This document shows positions 1 through 6,685 of a DNA stretch of 12,142 nucleotides, in pieces (the first letter of the stretch is position 1; every line of letters begins with the position of its first letter). Position numbers and translations under genes: made by a program. This DNA is from CAZHRC01 sp964533865. Lineage in GTDB: Bacteria; Bacillota; Clostridia; Tissierellales; Peptoniphilaceae. The DNA lies in contig CAZHRC010000032.1 of NCBI GenBank assembly GCA_964533865.1, positions 1 through 12,142 of the forward strand. The letters are read 5' to 3'. The notes beneath the pieces were generated by a model. That model was not told where the DNA came from and did no database searches. It worked only from the letters and a program-made list of their open reading frames with translations.

Positions 1-2
1 AA

Positions 3-1151
3 AAACACGCCGAGTGGAAGGGAAAGATCTCCACAGAACTCAAAGCACCGATCAATGATCGCCACGATCTGTCGGTGGCTTACACCCCAGGCGTTGCGGA
101 GCCTTGTAAAAAAATCCACGAAAATCCAGAAGACGCCTATAAGTACACCTGGAAAGGCAATATCGTCGCCGTCGTATCCGACGGGACAGCGGTCCTTGGT
201 CTAGGCGACATCGGACCAGAAGCGGCACTTCCCGTCATGGAAGGCAAATGCTGTCTATTTAAGCGTTTTGCCGGCGTCAACGCCGTGCCAGTGGTTCTCG
301 ATACGAAAGATCCCCAAGAGATCATCGCCATCGTCAAAGCCATAGCTCCGACCTATGGAGGTATCAACCTTGAAGACATCTCCGCGCCGCGATGTATCGA
401 AATCGAGCGGGCTCTTAAAGAGCAGTTAGACATCCCGGTGTTTCACGACGATCAACATGGCACCGCCATCGTCGTCACCGCAGGGTTAATCAACGCCCTC
501 AAACTCGCCGGAAAAAAAGCAGAAGACTGTACCGCAGTCGTTTCAGGCACAGGTTCAGCAGGATCCTCCATCATACGCATGATGAAAGATCTGGGTATTG
601 CCAACATTTACGGGTTTAACAGCAAGGGAGTCGTGTCGCGCACGAAGAAAGAAGGCTACAACTTCCTCACCCAAGAAATCGCAGACATCACCAACAACGA
701 CGCAGAAGATCTCACCTTAGCCGAAGCTATGGCAAAGTCAGACATCTTCATCGGCGTATCCATGCCAAACCTCGTGACAAAAGAGATGGTCGCTTCCATG
801 AAAGACAAGCCCATACTCTTTGCCATGGCAAACCCCATCCCGGAAATCATGTACGACGATGCCGTAGAGGCGGGAGCCTTTGTAGTAGGCACCGGACGAT
901 CCGATTTTCCAAACCAAATCAACAACGTCCTCGCCTTCCCCGGTCTTTTCAAAGGGGCATTGGAATCGAGATCGAAAAAAATCGCAGAAGAAATGAAAAT
1001 GGCAGCGGCAGTTGGCATTGCAGAGCTGGTCACTGAAGAGGAGCTCAATGCAGAATACGTGATTCCATCGGCGTTTGACGATCGCGTAGCCGAAGTGGTC
1101 GCAGAAAAAGTAGCAGAAAAAGCAAGAGAACTCGGATTGACAAGAGATTAA
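3..1151 (+). CDS. NAD(P)-dependent malic enzyme, 5'-truncated by the window edge
   Basis: Oxidative decarboxylation of malate to pyruvate and CO2 with NAD(P)+, in the cytoplasm. The frame is open from base 3 and reads KHAEWKGKISTELKAP before VAYTPGVAEPC, so the real start lies just left of the window and only about ten residues are missing. The GTG at 75 is internal and should not be used as a start. Family landmarks are all present: the YTPGVAEPC segment with the catalytic Tyr, LGLGDIGPEAALPVMEGK, the metal-binding region GGINLEDISAPRC, FHDDQHGTAIV, the dinucleotide-binding loop SGTGSAG, and ANPIPEI near the C-terminal third. 382 codons are visible, which fits the short bacterial malic enzyme type of about 390-410 residues without the phosphotransacetylase extension. 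Coenzyme choice (NAD or NADP) cannot be read safely. A terminator follows directly, so it ends its transcription unit. Confidence 0.95.
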   Translation, partial: KHAEWKGKISTELKAPINDRHDLSVAYTPGVAEPCKKIHENPEDAYKYTWKGNIVAVVSDGTAVLGLGDIGPEAALPVMEGKCCLFKRFAGVNAVPVVLDTKDPQEIIAIVKAIAPTYGGINLEDISAPRCIEIERALKEQLDIPVFHDDQHGTAIVVTAGLINALKLAGKKAEDCTAVVSGTGSAGSSIIRMMKDLGIANIYGFNSKGVVSRTKKEGYNFLTQEIADITNNDAEDLTLAEAMAKSDIFIGVSMPNLVTKEMVASMKDKPILFAMANPIPEIMYDDAVEAGAFVVGTGRSDFPNQINNVLAFPGLFKGALESRSKKIAEEMKMAAAVGIAELVTEEELNAEYVIPSAFDDRVAEVVAEKVAEKARELGLTRD

Positions 1152-1160
1152 TAACAGATG

Positions 1161-1200
1161 AAAGAGCAGCCCTCAGATGTTAAAGGGCTGCTCTTTTGTT
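1161..1200 (+). terminator. Rho-independent terminator after malic enzyme
   Basis: A perfect 12-bp stem, AAAGAGCAGCCC (1161-1172) with GGGCTGCTCTTT (1185-1196), encloses a 12-nt loop and runs into TTTTGTTTT. It starts 9 bases after the malic enzyme stop codon and separates that gene from the regulator region. Confidence 0.92.
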
Positions 1201-1449
1201 TTAGGCGAGAGAGGAGAGTAAAGAAGAATGAAAAGATGCTCTTATCAACAAGTGGCGCAACATGGGCGGGAGAAAGATAACATATACCTTTGTTCAGAGA
1301 TAAAACGTTAAATAAAGCCATTTTATAGTATAATAACACTAACAAAAAGTGGTGCTATCATAATTGGAAAAATGTTAATAAGGATTGCTTGCAGCAACGG
1401 AGAATTCCTCATATTATAGAGATAACGCATAAATAGGGGGGGATATCAA
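1201..1449 (+). other. Gene-free spacer upstream of the first XRE gene
   Basis: About 250 bases between the malic enzyme terminator and the first regulator. No convincing coding frame is seen on either strand; the minus-strand frame across it has no family resemblance. It contains a candidate promoter (-10 at 1329-1334) and ends with the purine-rich ribosome binding site of the regulator. Confidence 0.5.
1308..1334 (+). promoter_or_regulatory. Candidate promoter for the XRE/membrane gene
   Basis: A perfect TATAAT lies at 1329-1334 in an AT-rich stretch, about 115 bases before the start codon. No good -35 is present: the best nearby is TTAAAT (1308-1313) at a short 15-bp spacing. The -10 match is seen directly; promoter function is inferred. 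Confidence 0.4.
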
Positions 1450-1989
1450 TTGCTAAACGAAAACATTAAAACAATTAGAAAATCAAAAGGGCTTTCACAA
1501 GAAGAACTAGCTCATAAATTGAGTGTAGTAAGACAAACGATATCTAAATGGGAAAATGGATTATCAGTTCCCGATTCAGATATGCTCATTACAATCTCAG
1601 AAGTGCTTGAAACACCTGTTAGCATTTTGCTTGGAGAAACCATTACGGCGTTAGATGGTGATGATTTGAAATTGATGGCAGAGAAAATAGAAGAGATAAA
1701 CTTACAACTTGATCAAAGAAAAATCACGATAAGAAAAATGTTATATGGGTCGTTCATTTTCCTTTCTTTAATTACCGTAGTGATTTTCACAGCCTTCATC
1801 TTGATAAACGGTTCTTATTTAGACTGGGATTATACCGAGCCTGAAATTGCGGTGGCAGGAACAATTCTCCATGGATTTGAATGGCTATTCATCAGATTGA
1901 TGCCTATGATACTAGTGGGTACAATGGTAGCCATTACTATGATGAGAAAAAAGGATAACTCCATAGTTTGTCATGGCAAAAATAATTAA
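1450..1989 (+). CDS. XRE-family HTH regulator with two C-terminal membrane segments
   Basis: Residues 1-62 form a Cro/CI-type helix-turn-helix: NENIKTIRKSKGLSQEELA, then VVRQTISKWENGLSVPD as the recognition helix and its flank. A charged, possibly coiled linker (about 70-96) leads to a hydrophobic helix at about 98-119 and a second at about 146-164, followed by MRKKDN. The protein should be a DNA-binding domain tethered to the cytoplasmic membrane. This architecture is common in Firmicutes but mostly uncharacterised; effector and targets are unknown. The start is TTG at 1450, chosen because GGGGGG (about 1437-1442) gives a normally spaced Shine-Dalgarno and the resulting MLNENIKTIRK matches the usual family N-terminus. 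The stop is followed by a spacer without a terminator. Length (179 aa) is reasonable for an HTH plus two-TM protein. Confidence 0.85.
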   Translation: MLNENIKTIRKSKGLSQEELAHKLSVVRQTISKWENGLSVPDSDMLITISEVLETPVSILLGETITALDGDDLKLMAEKIEEINLQLDQRKITIRKMLYGSFIFLSLITVVIFTAFILINGSYLDWDYTEPEIAVAGTILHGFEWLFIRLMPMILVGTMVAITMMRKKDNSIVCHGKNN

Positions 1990-2243
1990 ACGCTGGTATC
2001 AAACAAATGGTGCACATAGCAGTTGGTAAGTTCATGGGGTTTGCAAGCTAAAAAAAGAGGATGAAGAGGATGCTGGTGAGACGAAGGAAGATCGTGATGT
2101 TTAGATCAAGTACGTCTGCAACCTTGAAATTCACACCATGCAACTACCAGTTGCGCAGGTTCAAGGTGGACTTGGTGGAGTGCAATCGCGATTTAAGGTA
2201 GAATGAACTTAAATCAAAAGCCTTAAACGCGAAGGAGGATACC
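1990..2243 (+). other. Spacer between the two XRE genes, with nested inverted repeats
   Basis: 254 bases with no convincing gene. An outer inverted repeat, ACCTTGAA (2121-2128) with TTCAAGGT (2160-2167), encloses an inner hairpin, GCAACT (2140-2145)-acc-AGTTGC (2149-2154). No T-tract follows, so it does not look like a terminator. It could be an operator or an RNA structure. One + strand frame reads without stops from about 2030 to 2206 except for a TAG at 2102-2104, which may be a small gene remnant or chance. Confidence 0.4.
2121..2167. repeat. Nested inverted repeat upstream of the second XRE gene
   Basis: Outer arms ACCTTGAA / TTCAAGGT (8 bp each, perfect) and inner arms GCAACT / AGTTGC (6 bp each, 3-nt loop). 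The end is 76 bases before the next start codon. As RNA it could form a two-stem structure; as DNA the outer arms could be a binding site. Neither is demonstrated. Confidence 0.5.
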
Positions 2244-3215
2244 ATGATACTTGCAGACAAGATTATCCAACTGAGAAAGCAGAACCATTGGTCACAGGAA
2301 GAGCTGGCGGCGAAACTCGGCGTCAGTCGTCAGGCGATTTCAAAATGGGAAGGTGCACAAAGTATTCCCGACCTAGAAAGAATTCTAAAGATGAGCCAAC
2401 TGTTCGGTGTGAGCACCGACACCCTGATTAAAGATGAACTTGACCTCTCTTCTACCATACCAGGAGATGCGGAAATATCCGGTGCGCTACGGATTTTGAC
2501 GATGGAAGAAGTGAACGACTATCTGAATGCAAAATATAAAAGCGTACGACAGATTGCATTTGGAGTCATGTTGTGCATCTTGGCGATTATCCCGCTGCTC
2601 TTATCAGAAACGTTGGCAGACCCAACGATCGCCGAACCGATGAGTTTTAGCTTATCAGCGCTTATGGTTATGGGGGCGGTGGCATTGTTCATACTCAACG
2701 GCTTTCGTTTGAAGGCGTACGAATGGATTGAGAACGAACCTTTTGAAACCGCATACGGTGTCGATGGGATGGTAATGGAACGCCAAAAAAACCTACAACC
2801 TCGTAGGGCCGCATACATCGTTGCCGGGGTGACTTTGTGTTTCCTTACGCTTATTTGTTTTTTTGCATCGGACTATCTGCCTGATCTCTTGGGCGTTTCA
2901 GAAAACGGCATCATCGCCCTTGGATTTGGCATCTTATCCATTGCCGTATTTTTGTTTATCCTCGTCGGTATTCCTCACAGCGCTTACAAAAAAATTCTAC
3001 AGGTGGAGGATTATAGTGTTAGGGAAAAAGCGTTAACGACCCAAATAGGTCCCTTCATGGTTATTTACTGGTTAATCGTTGTGGCAGTGTTTCTGGGTTA
3101 CAGCTTTACGACGATGGATTGGAAGCGCGGATGGATTATTTGGCCAGTGGCCGGCGTATTGTGTGGGGTCTTGTATAACGTATTGGAGTTGTTTTTTTCT
3201 AAAGGGGAAAAGTAG
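2244..3215 (+). CDS. XRE-family HTH regulator with six-helix membrane domain
   Basis: Residues 1-65 are a Cro/CI HTH: MILADKIIQLRKQNHWSQEE, then VSRQAISKWEGAQSIPDLER, then FGVSTDTLIKDE. A linker (66-100), including MEEVNDYL, leads into six hydrophobic helices at about 103-122, 133-154, 189-207, 222-243, 268-287 and 296-317. It belongs to a widespread Firmicutes group of HTH proteins with a polytopic C-terminus of unknown sensing function; targets are not established. The ATG at 2244 has the near-ideal ribosome binding site GAAGGAGG at the right spacing. It resembles the 179-aa protein upstream only in the HTH, so the two look like paralogous architecture rather than a tandem duplicate. No terminator is visible after the stop, so transcription may run on toward the ABC operon. 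Control of that operon by this regulator is only a guess from position. Confidence 0.88.
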   Translation: MILADKIIQLRKQNHWSQEELAAKLGVSRQAISKWEGAQSIPDLERILKMSQLFGVSTDTLIKDELDLSSTIPGDAEISGALRILTMEEVNDYLNAKYKSVRQIAFGVMLCILAIIPLLLSETLADPTIAEPMSFSLSALMVMGAVALFILNGFRLKAYEWIENEPFETAYGVDGMVMERQKNLQPRRAAYIVAGVTLCFLTLICFFASDYLPDLLGVSENGIIALGFGILSIAVFLFILVGIPHSAYKKILQVEDYSVREKALTTQIGPFMVIYWLIVVAVFLGYSFTTMDWKRGWIIWPVAGVLCGVLYNVLELFFSKGEK

Positions 3216-3334
3216 ATCCGACTTTTTTCTCACTTCTGAAAACATCCATTCGTTACCAAGACACGTTGAACGTGCTAGAGAGTGACAATGCTTCCAGAAG
3301 TACGCTACAACAGTATCAATGAGAATTGGCGCTA

Positions 3335-3351
3335 ATTGTAAGCGTTACGAT
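3335..3351. promoter_or_regulatory. Partial cre / LacI-family operator-like palindrome
   Basis: ATTGTAAGCGTTACGAT has arms ATTGTAA and TTACGAT around GCG, with six of seven arm positions complementary. The core TGTAAGCGTTACGA fits the catabolite-responsive element pattern TGNAANCGNWNNCA except for one position. It is about 170 bases upstream of the best promoter, which is far for direct repression, so regulation of the ABC operon is tentative. Confidence 0.35.
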
Positions 3352-3506
3352 CGAGACGGAAGTTACGGATACAGCATATTTTCAGCTTGTGCCATAATAT
3401 ACCCAAGAAAAGGAGAATGCGCTTTTATAGCACAGACAGACGTGATGGGGCATTGGATTTTGTGATGTATCTATAAGGAGAATGAATGAGTGTCAGGGAC
3501 GGATTG

Positions 3507-3515
3507 TGATATAAT
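3507..3515 (+). promoter_or_regulatory. Extended -10 promoter for the ABC operon
   Basis: TGATATAAT is a perfect extended -10 (TG, one base, TATAAT). There is no good -35, as is usual for this class. Predicted transcription starts near 3522, leaving a leader of about 90 bases before the lipoprotein gene. Confidence 0.5.
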
Positions 3516-3524
3516 TGCATATAA

Positions 3525-3571
3525 ACTCGAGTACAGTAGTACATTTAGAAATGAACTTAATGGACTTGAGT
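3525..3571 (+). other. Leader-RNA stem upstream of the lipoprotein gene
   Basis: ACTCGAGT (3525-3532) can pair with ACTTGAGT (3564-3571) over all 8 positions with one G-U pair, enclosing a 31-nt loop. It begins just after the predicted transcription start and ends about 28 bases before the ribosome binding site. It might stabilise the mRNA; no known riboswitch is recognised. Confidence 0.3.
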
Positions 3572-3610
3572 TGACAGAAAATAACCGAAAAGCAAAACAG
3601 GGGGGAGATT

Positions 3611-4912
3611 ATGAAAAACAGTAAGAGAATTGTTGCGCTGTTGCTCGCCGTGACAATGGTTTTCATTGCGGCATGTGGAACGAAACCAGCTGAGCCAAAA
3701 CCAGCAGAGCCAGCGAAGCCGGAAGTAAAGGAAGAAACGGATACGGCAAAAACTGATAGTATTGAGATCACTTTTATGATTCCAGAGTGGGGAGCGCCCT
3801 CTCAAGAGATGCTCGATGATTTTGAAGCAAAAGAGAACATCAAGGTGAATTTGGAAACAGTGGATTGGGACGATATCCGCAATAAGATTTCCGTAGCAGC
3901 TGCTGGTCAAAAAGCGGCGGCAGATGTTTTTGAAGTGGACTGGGCGTGGGTTGGGGAGTTTACCAGCGCAAACTGGATCGCCCCTATTGAAATACCTGAG
4001 GCGGATAAAACGGAGTTTATGGGTCTCGATACGTTCACTGTGGACGGTAACGTTATGGCATTGTCCTACGCCAATGATTTTAGAATTAGTTACATGAACA
4101 CCGAAGCTTTTGAAGCGGCAGGCTTGGAAGAGCCAAAGACTTGGGACGAGGTGCATCAAGCTGCAAAGACGATGAAAGAGAAGAACATTATGGAATATCC
4201 ATTTACCTTCCCCTTTGCAGCCGAAGAGTCAGCGACGACGAGTCTTTTATGGATGACTTTCCTTAGAGATGGAAAAGTCTTTAATGACGACAACACGTTA
4301 AACCAAGAAAACGTCATGAAAACTCTGACTTATCTCGATAAGATGTTAAAAGAAGGTTTGGTCAATCCAGCCAACGCGACGATGAAAGGAAGAGAAACTT
4401 ACGCGCAAATGACGGAAGGCGTTACCGCGTTTATGACTGGACCAAGCTCTTATGTCGGTCGCATTGAAGATCCAGAGCAATCCAAAGTCGTTGGTAAAGC
4501 AAAAGCGATCGTGCCAGTGGGCGGAGAAGGAAAAGCCACGCAAACTATGGCGCTTCAAGAGGCGGTTGGCGTATCGCCTTACTCGGAAAACCTAGAAGCA
4601 GCAAAAACTTTTGCGAAATGGTTCACCTCGCCGGAGACTCAATTGAAGATGTTTGAAGTCAAAGGTTGTATCCCGACGAGAACGGCGATCCTTAACCAGT
4701 TGATCGAATCTGGAGACATTAAAGGCTCTCAAGCGATGATGGATACAGCGAAATTGATCAAATCCGTCTTTCCAACAGGCGTTCCAAAGTACTACACGGA
4801 GATGAGTACGGCGATATTTAATGCGGTAAACAAAATGGGTCTGAGTCAAAGCACCCCTGAACAAGCTTTTGAAGAAATGAATGCTAAAATTTCTGAGCTA
4901 GCCAAAAATTAA
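3611..4912 (+). CDS. Carbohydrate ABC transporter substrate-binding lipoprotein (family 1)
   Basis: Extracellular solute-binding lipoprotein that would capture a sugar or oligosaccharide and deliver it to the permeases encoded just downstream. The N-terminus has MKNSKR, a hydrophobic core and the lipobox IAAC with Cys22 as the lipidated residue. A Pro/Ala/Glu/Lys linker (KPAEPKPAEPAKPEV, from about 25) lifts the domain off the membrane. From about residue 50 the sequence follows the extracellular solute-binding family 1 pattern: ITFMIPEWG, DFEAKENIKVNLETVDWDD, ADVFEVDWAWVGEF, and the C-terminal half with KTFAKWFTSPETQLK and KGCIPTRTAIL. At 433 aa it is a normal length. The ATG at 3611 follows GGGGGGAG and gives the only sensible signal peptide. 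A hairpin/T-tract after the stop could make this gene more highly expressed than the permeases. The substrate cannot be read from sequence. Confidence 0.92.
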   Translation: MKNSKRIVALLLAVTMVFIAACGTKPAEPKPAEPAKPEVKEETDTAKTDSIEITFMIPEWGAPSQEMLDDFEAKENIKVNLETVDWDDIRNKISVAAAGQKAAADVFEVDWAWVGEFTSANWIAPIEIPEADKTEFMGLDTFTVDGNVMALSYANDFRISYMNTEAFEAAGLEEPKTWDEVHQAAKTMKEKNIMEYPFTFPFAAEESATTSLLWMTFLRDGKVFNDDNTLNQENVMKTLTYLDKMLKEGLVNPANATMKGRETYAQMTEGVTAFMTGPSSYVGRIEDPEQSKVVGKAKAIVPVGGEGKATQTMALQEAVGVSPYSENLEAAKTFAKWFTSPETQLKMFEVKGCIPTRTAILNQLIESGDIKGSQAMMDTAKLIKSVFPTGVPKYYTEMSTAIFNAVNKMGLSQSTPEQAFEEMNAKISELAKN

Positions 4913-4924
4913 TGTGTATGACCA

Positions 4925-4960
4925 AGCGGGCTACCTTTTAAGTGTAGCCCGCTATTTTTT
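4925..4960 (+). terminator. Intra-operon terminator/attenuator hairpin
   Basis: A perfect 10-bp stem, AGCGGGCTAC (4925-4934) with GTAGCCCGCT (4944-4953), has a 9-nt loop and a following ATTTTTT. It lies between the lipoprotein stop and the permease ribosome binding site (AGGAGGAG, 4961-4968). It should terminate part of the transcripts or protect the lipoprotein mRNA 3' end, as in other ABC operons where the binding protein is needed in excess. Confidence 0.82.
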
Positions 4961-4972
4961 AGGAGGAGAAGA

Positions 4973-5839
4973 GTGAAAGGATCAAAACAACTTCCCTATC
5001 TTTTGTTGGCACCGATTGTGTTGATCTTAGTGGGGCTCATTTTTTACCCTATCGCGACGACATTTAGCTTTAGTTTGCAAAATTACAAACTCACCGAGCC
5101 TGGGCAGACGCGATTTATCGGGGCGACCAACTACATCAACGCAGTGAAAGATCCCAACTTCATTGCTGCGGTAGTCAATACCTTGGTGGTGTTAGGGGTT
5201 CTACTTGTGGTATGCTTGATTGGAAGTCTCATCGTGGCCACCATATTGAAAGTGGAGTCGAAGTTGAGCGGTGCACTGATGGCGATTGCCATTGTGCCTT
5301 GGGCATTACCTCCGGTGGTCAACGGTATCGTGTGGAATTTTATCTTTTTTCCAGGATTTGGACTAATCAATAAAATACTTTATAGTTTCAAGTTGATCGA
5401 ACAGCCCATTGTCTGGGGCACTGGGCGTTGGGATTCGCTGATCATCATTGCATTGGTCGTCGCTTGGCGGGTGATTCCCTTTTGCGCTGTGATTATCCTA
5501 GCGAATATGCAAGCGATCGATCCCCAAATTTATGAGTCTGCACGAGTGGACGGAGCATCGGAATGGTCGATCTTTAAAAGCATCACCCTTCCGTTATTGT
5601 TGCCGACTTTTGGCATCGTCCTAACCAACATTACAATTGCAGGGGTCAATGTTTTTGATGAAGTGGTGTCGATCATTGGGTATCGCACGGTGGGACAGAC
5701 GGTTCAGATTTACAACTACAACGAAACCTTTAGCTTCTTAAATTTTGGCTATGGCAGTGCCATCTCCTACTTGATTATGATGGGATCCGGTATTTTGGCT
5801 TATTTATACATTCGTAACGTGGGGAGGGAGTTGCGATGA
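4973..5839 (+). CDS. Sugar ABC transporter permease, MalF/UgpA type
   Basis: One of two membrane subunits forming the translocation pore. Hydrophobic helices are near 8-30, 66-92, 100-124, 153-177, 210-232 and 261-280. The cytoplasmic EAA loop that docks to the ATPase is intact at about 188-211: ESARVDGASEWSIF followed by ITLPLLLP, with the conserved Gly194. At 288 aa it is a typical length for the family. The start is GTG at 4973, supported by AGGAGGAG directly upstream; an ATG start would lose the first helix. Its stop overlaps the next gene's start in ATGA (5836-5839), implying translational coupling and a 1:1 ratio of the two permeases. Confidence 0.93.
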   Translation: MKGSKQLPYLLLAPIVLILVGLIFYPIATTFSFSLQNYKLTEPGQTRFIGATNYINAVKDPNFIAAVVNTLVVLGVLLVVCLIGSLIVATILKVESKLSGALMAIAIVPWALPPVVNGIVWNFIFFPGFGLINKILYSFKLIEQPIVWGTGRWDSLIIIALVVAWRVIPFCAVIILANMQAIDPQIYESARVDGASEWSIFKSITLPLLLPTFGIVLTNITIAGVNVFDEVVSIIGYRTVGQTVQIYNYNETFSFLNFGYGSAISYLIMMGSGILAYLYIRNVGRELR

Positions 5840-6675
5840 AACCGATCAGAATAGTATTGCGCGTCGTTAGCGTGCTGGGACTCGTTCTATTTACCTTGGG
5901 ACCCATTGCGTGGTGTTTGATCATCAGCATCAGCCCTGAAAGCGAGATGTTCAATACGGGGGTTGAGTTTTTACCAGCGCATCCGACGTTTAAGAACTAC
6001 GAAACTCTGTTGATCGAGAGCACTCAGCACAGAACCAATTACATCAACGCGATGAAGAATTCGCTACAAGCCGTTTTTTTGACTGAACTTGTGGGTTTGC
6101 CCATTTGTATTTTGGGGGCTTATGGGCTTTCCCGATTTGAGTTTCGCTTTAAGCGAACGATCACCGTGCTTTTGTTGATCACCAACGTCATCCCAGTTTT
6201 TGCAACGATTATTCCGATTTACAAGATGTTCTCTGATTTTCGCCTGCTCGACAATATGTTTTGGATTTCGATGATTTACGTGTCGGCATTTATGCCGCTC
6301 ATCGTATGGATATTGATCAATTATTTCCAAAGTTTTCCAAAGGAAATCGAAGAATCAGCGCAACTGGATCGTTGTAGTCCGATGGGGATTTTATTTAAAA
6401 TCATCTTGCCAAACGCCTACCCGATTCTATTGACCATCGCGTTATTGTTGTTTTTGATGACCTGGAATCAGTTTCAAATTCCGTTGATTTTATCGGCATC
6501 AAGAGCGACAAAACCCTTGTCCATTGTCGTACAGGAATACGCGACAAAGGATAGGGTCATGTACGGGTTGACGGCAGCGGCAGGCATGCTGGCGTTGTTT
6601 CCACCGGCGTTGATGGCGATACTATTTCGGAAATACTTGGTCGCAGGATTGACATCGGGTTCTGTTAAAGGATAA
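5836..6675 (+). CDS. Sugar ABC transporter permease, MalG/UgpE type
   Basis: Second membrane subunit of the importer. Helices are near 9-31, 75-97, 106-128, 141-163, 195-217 and 245-265, and the protein ends in the FRKYLVAGLTSGSVKG tail typical of MalG-type permeases. The EAA loop is at about 172-192 (EESAQLDRCSPMGILF, then IILP). Unusually, the invariant glycine of this loop (EAAxxxG) is Arg179, encoded by CGT where GGT would be expected. That residue lies at the ATPase contact, so coupling could be altered, or a compensating change could exist in the ATPase, or it could be a sequencing error. The gene overlaps the previous permease by 4 bases and ends 10 bases before the ATPase gene. 279 aa is normal. 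Confidence 0.92.
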   Translation: MKPIRIVLRVVSVLGLVLFTLGPIAWCLIISISPESEMFNTGVEFLPAHPTFKNYETLLIESTQHRTNYINAMKNSLQAVFLTELVGLPICILGAYGLSRFEFRFKRTITVLLLITNVIPVFATIIPIYKMFSDFRLLDNMFWISMIYVSAFMPLIVWILINYFQSFPKEIEESAQLDRCSPMGILFKIILPNAYPILLTIALLLFLMTWNQFQIPLILSASRATKPLSIVVQEYATKDRVMYGLTAAAGMLALFPPALMAILFRKYLVAGLTSGSVKG

Positions 6676-6685
6676 GAGGAGAATT

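Larger units (their letters stand above)
3216..3610 (+). other. 395-base gene-free leader ahead of the sugar ABC operon
   Basis: No confident gene. It holds a partial cre/LacI-like palindrome (3335-3351), an extended -10 promoter (3507-3515), a leader stem (3525-3571) and two very small frames, 3417-3476 (19 aa) and GTG 3490-3624 (44 aa, preceded by AAGGAG at 3475-3480). A frame from 3242 reads protein-like but is broken by TGA 3320, TAA 3395 and TAG 3428, which may mark a decayed gene. Confidence 0.45.

Noticed and set aside
1148..1345. 65-aa minus-strand frame after malic enzyme
   Set aside because: It runs across the terminator hairpin and has no ribosome binding site or recognisable family.
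3557..4159. 200-aa open frame on the minus strand
   Set aside because: It lies opposite the well-supported lipoprotein gene, has cysteine/tryptophan-rich low-plausibility composition and no ribosome binding site; it is a shadow.
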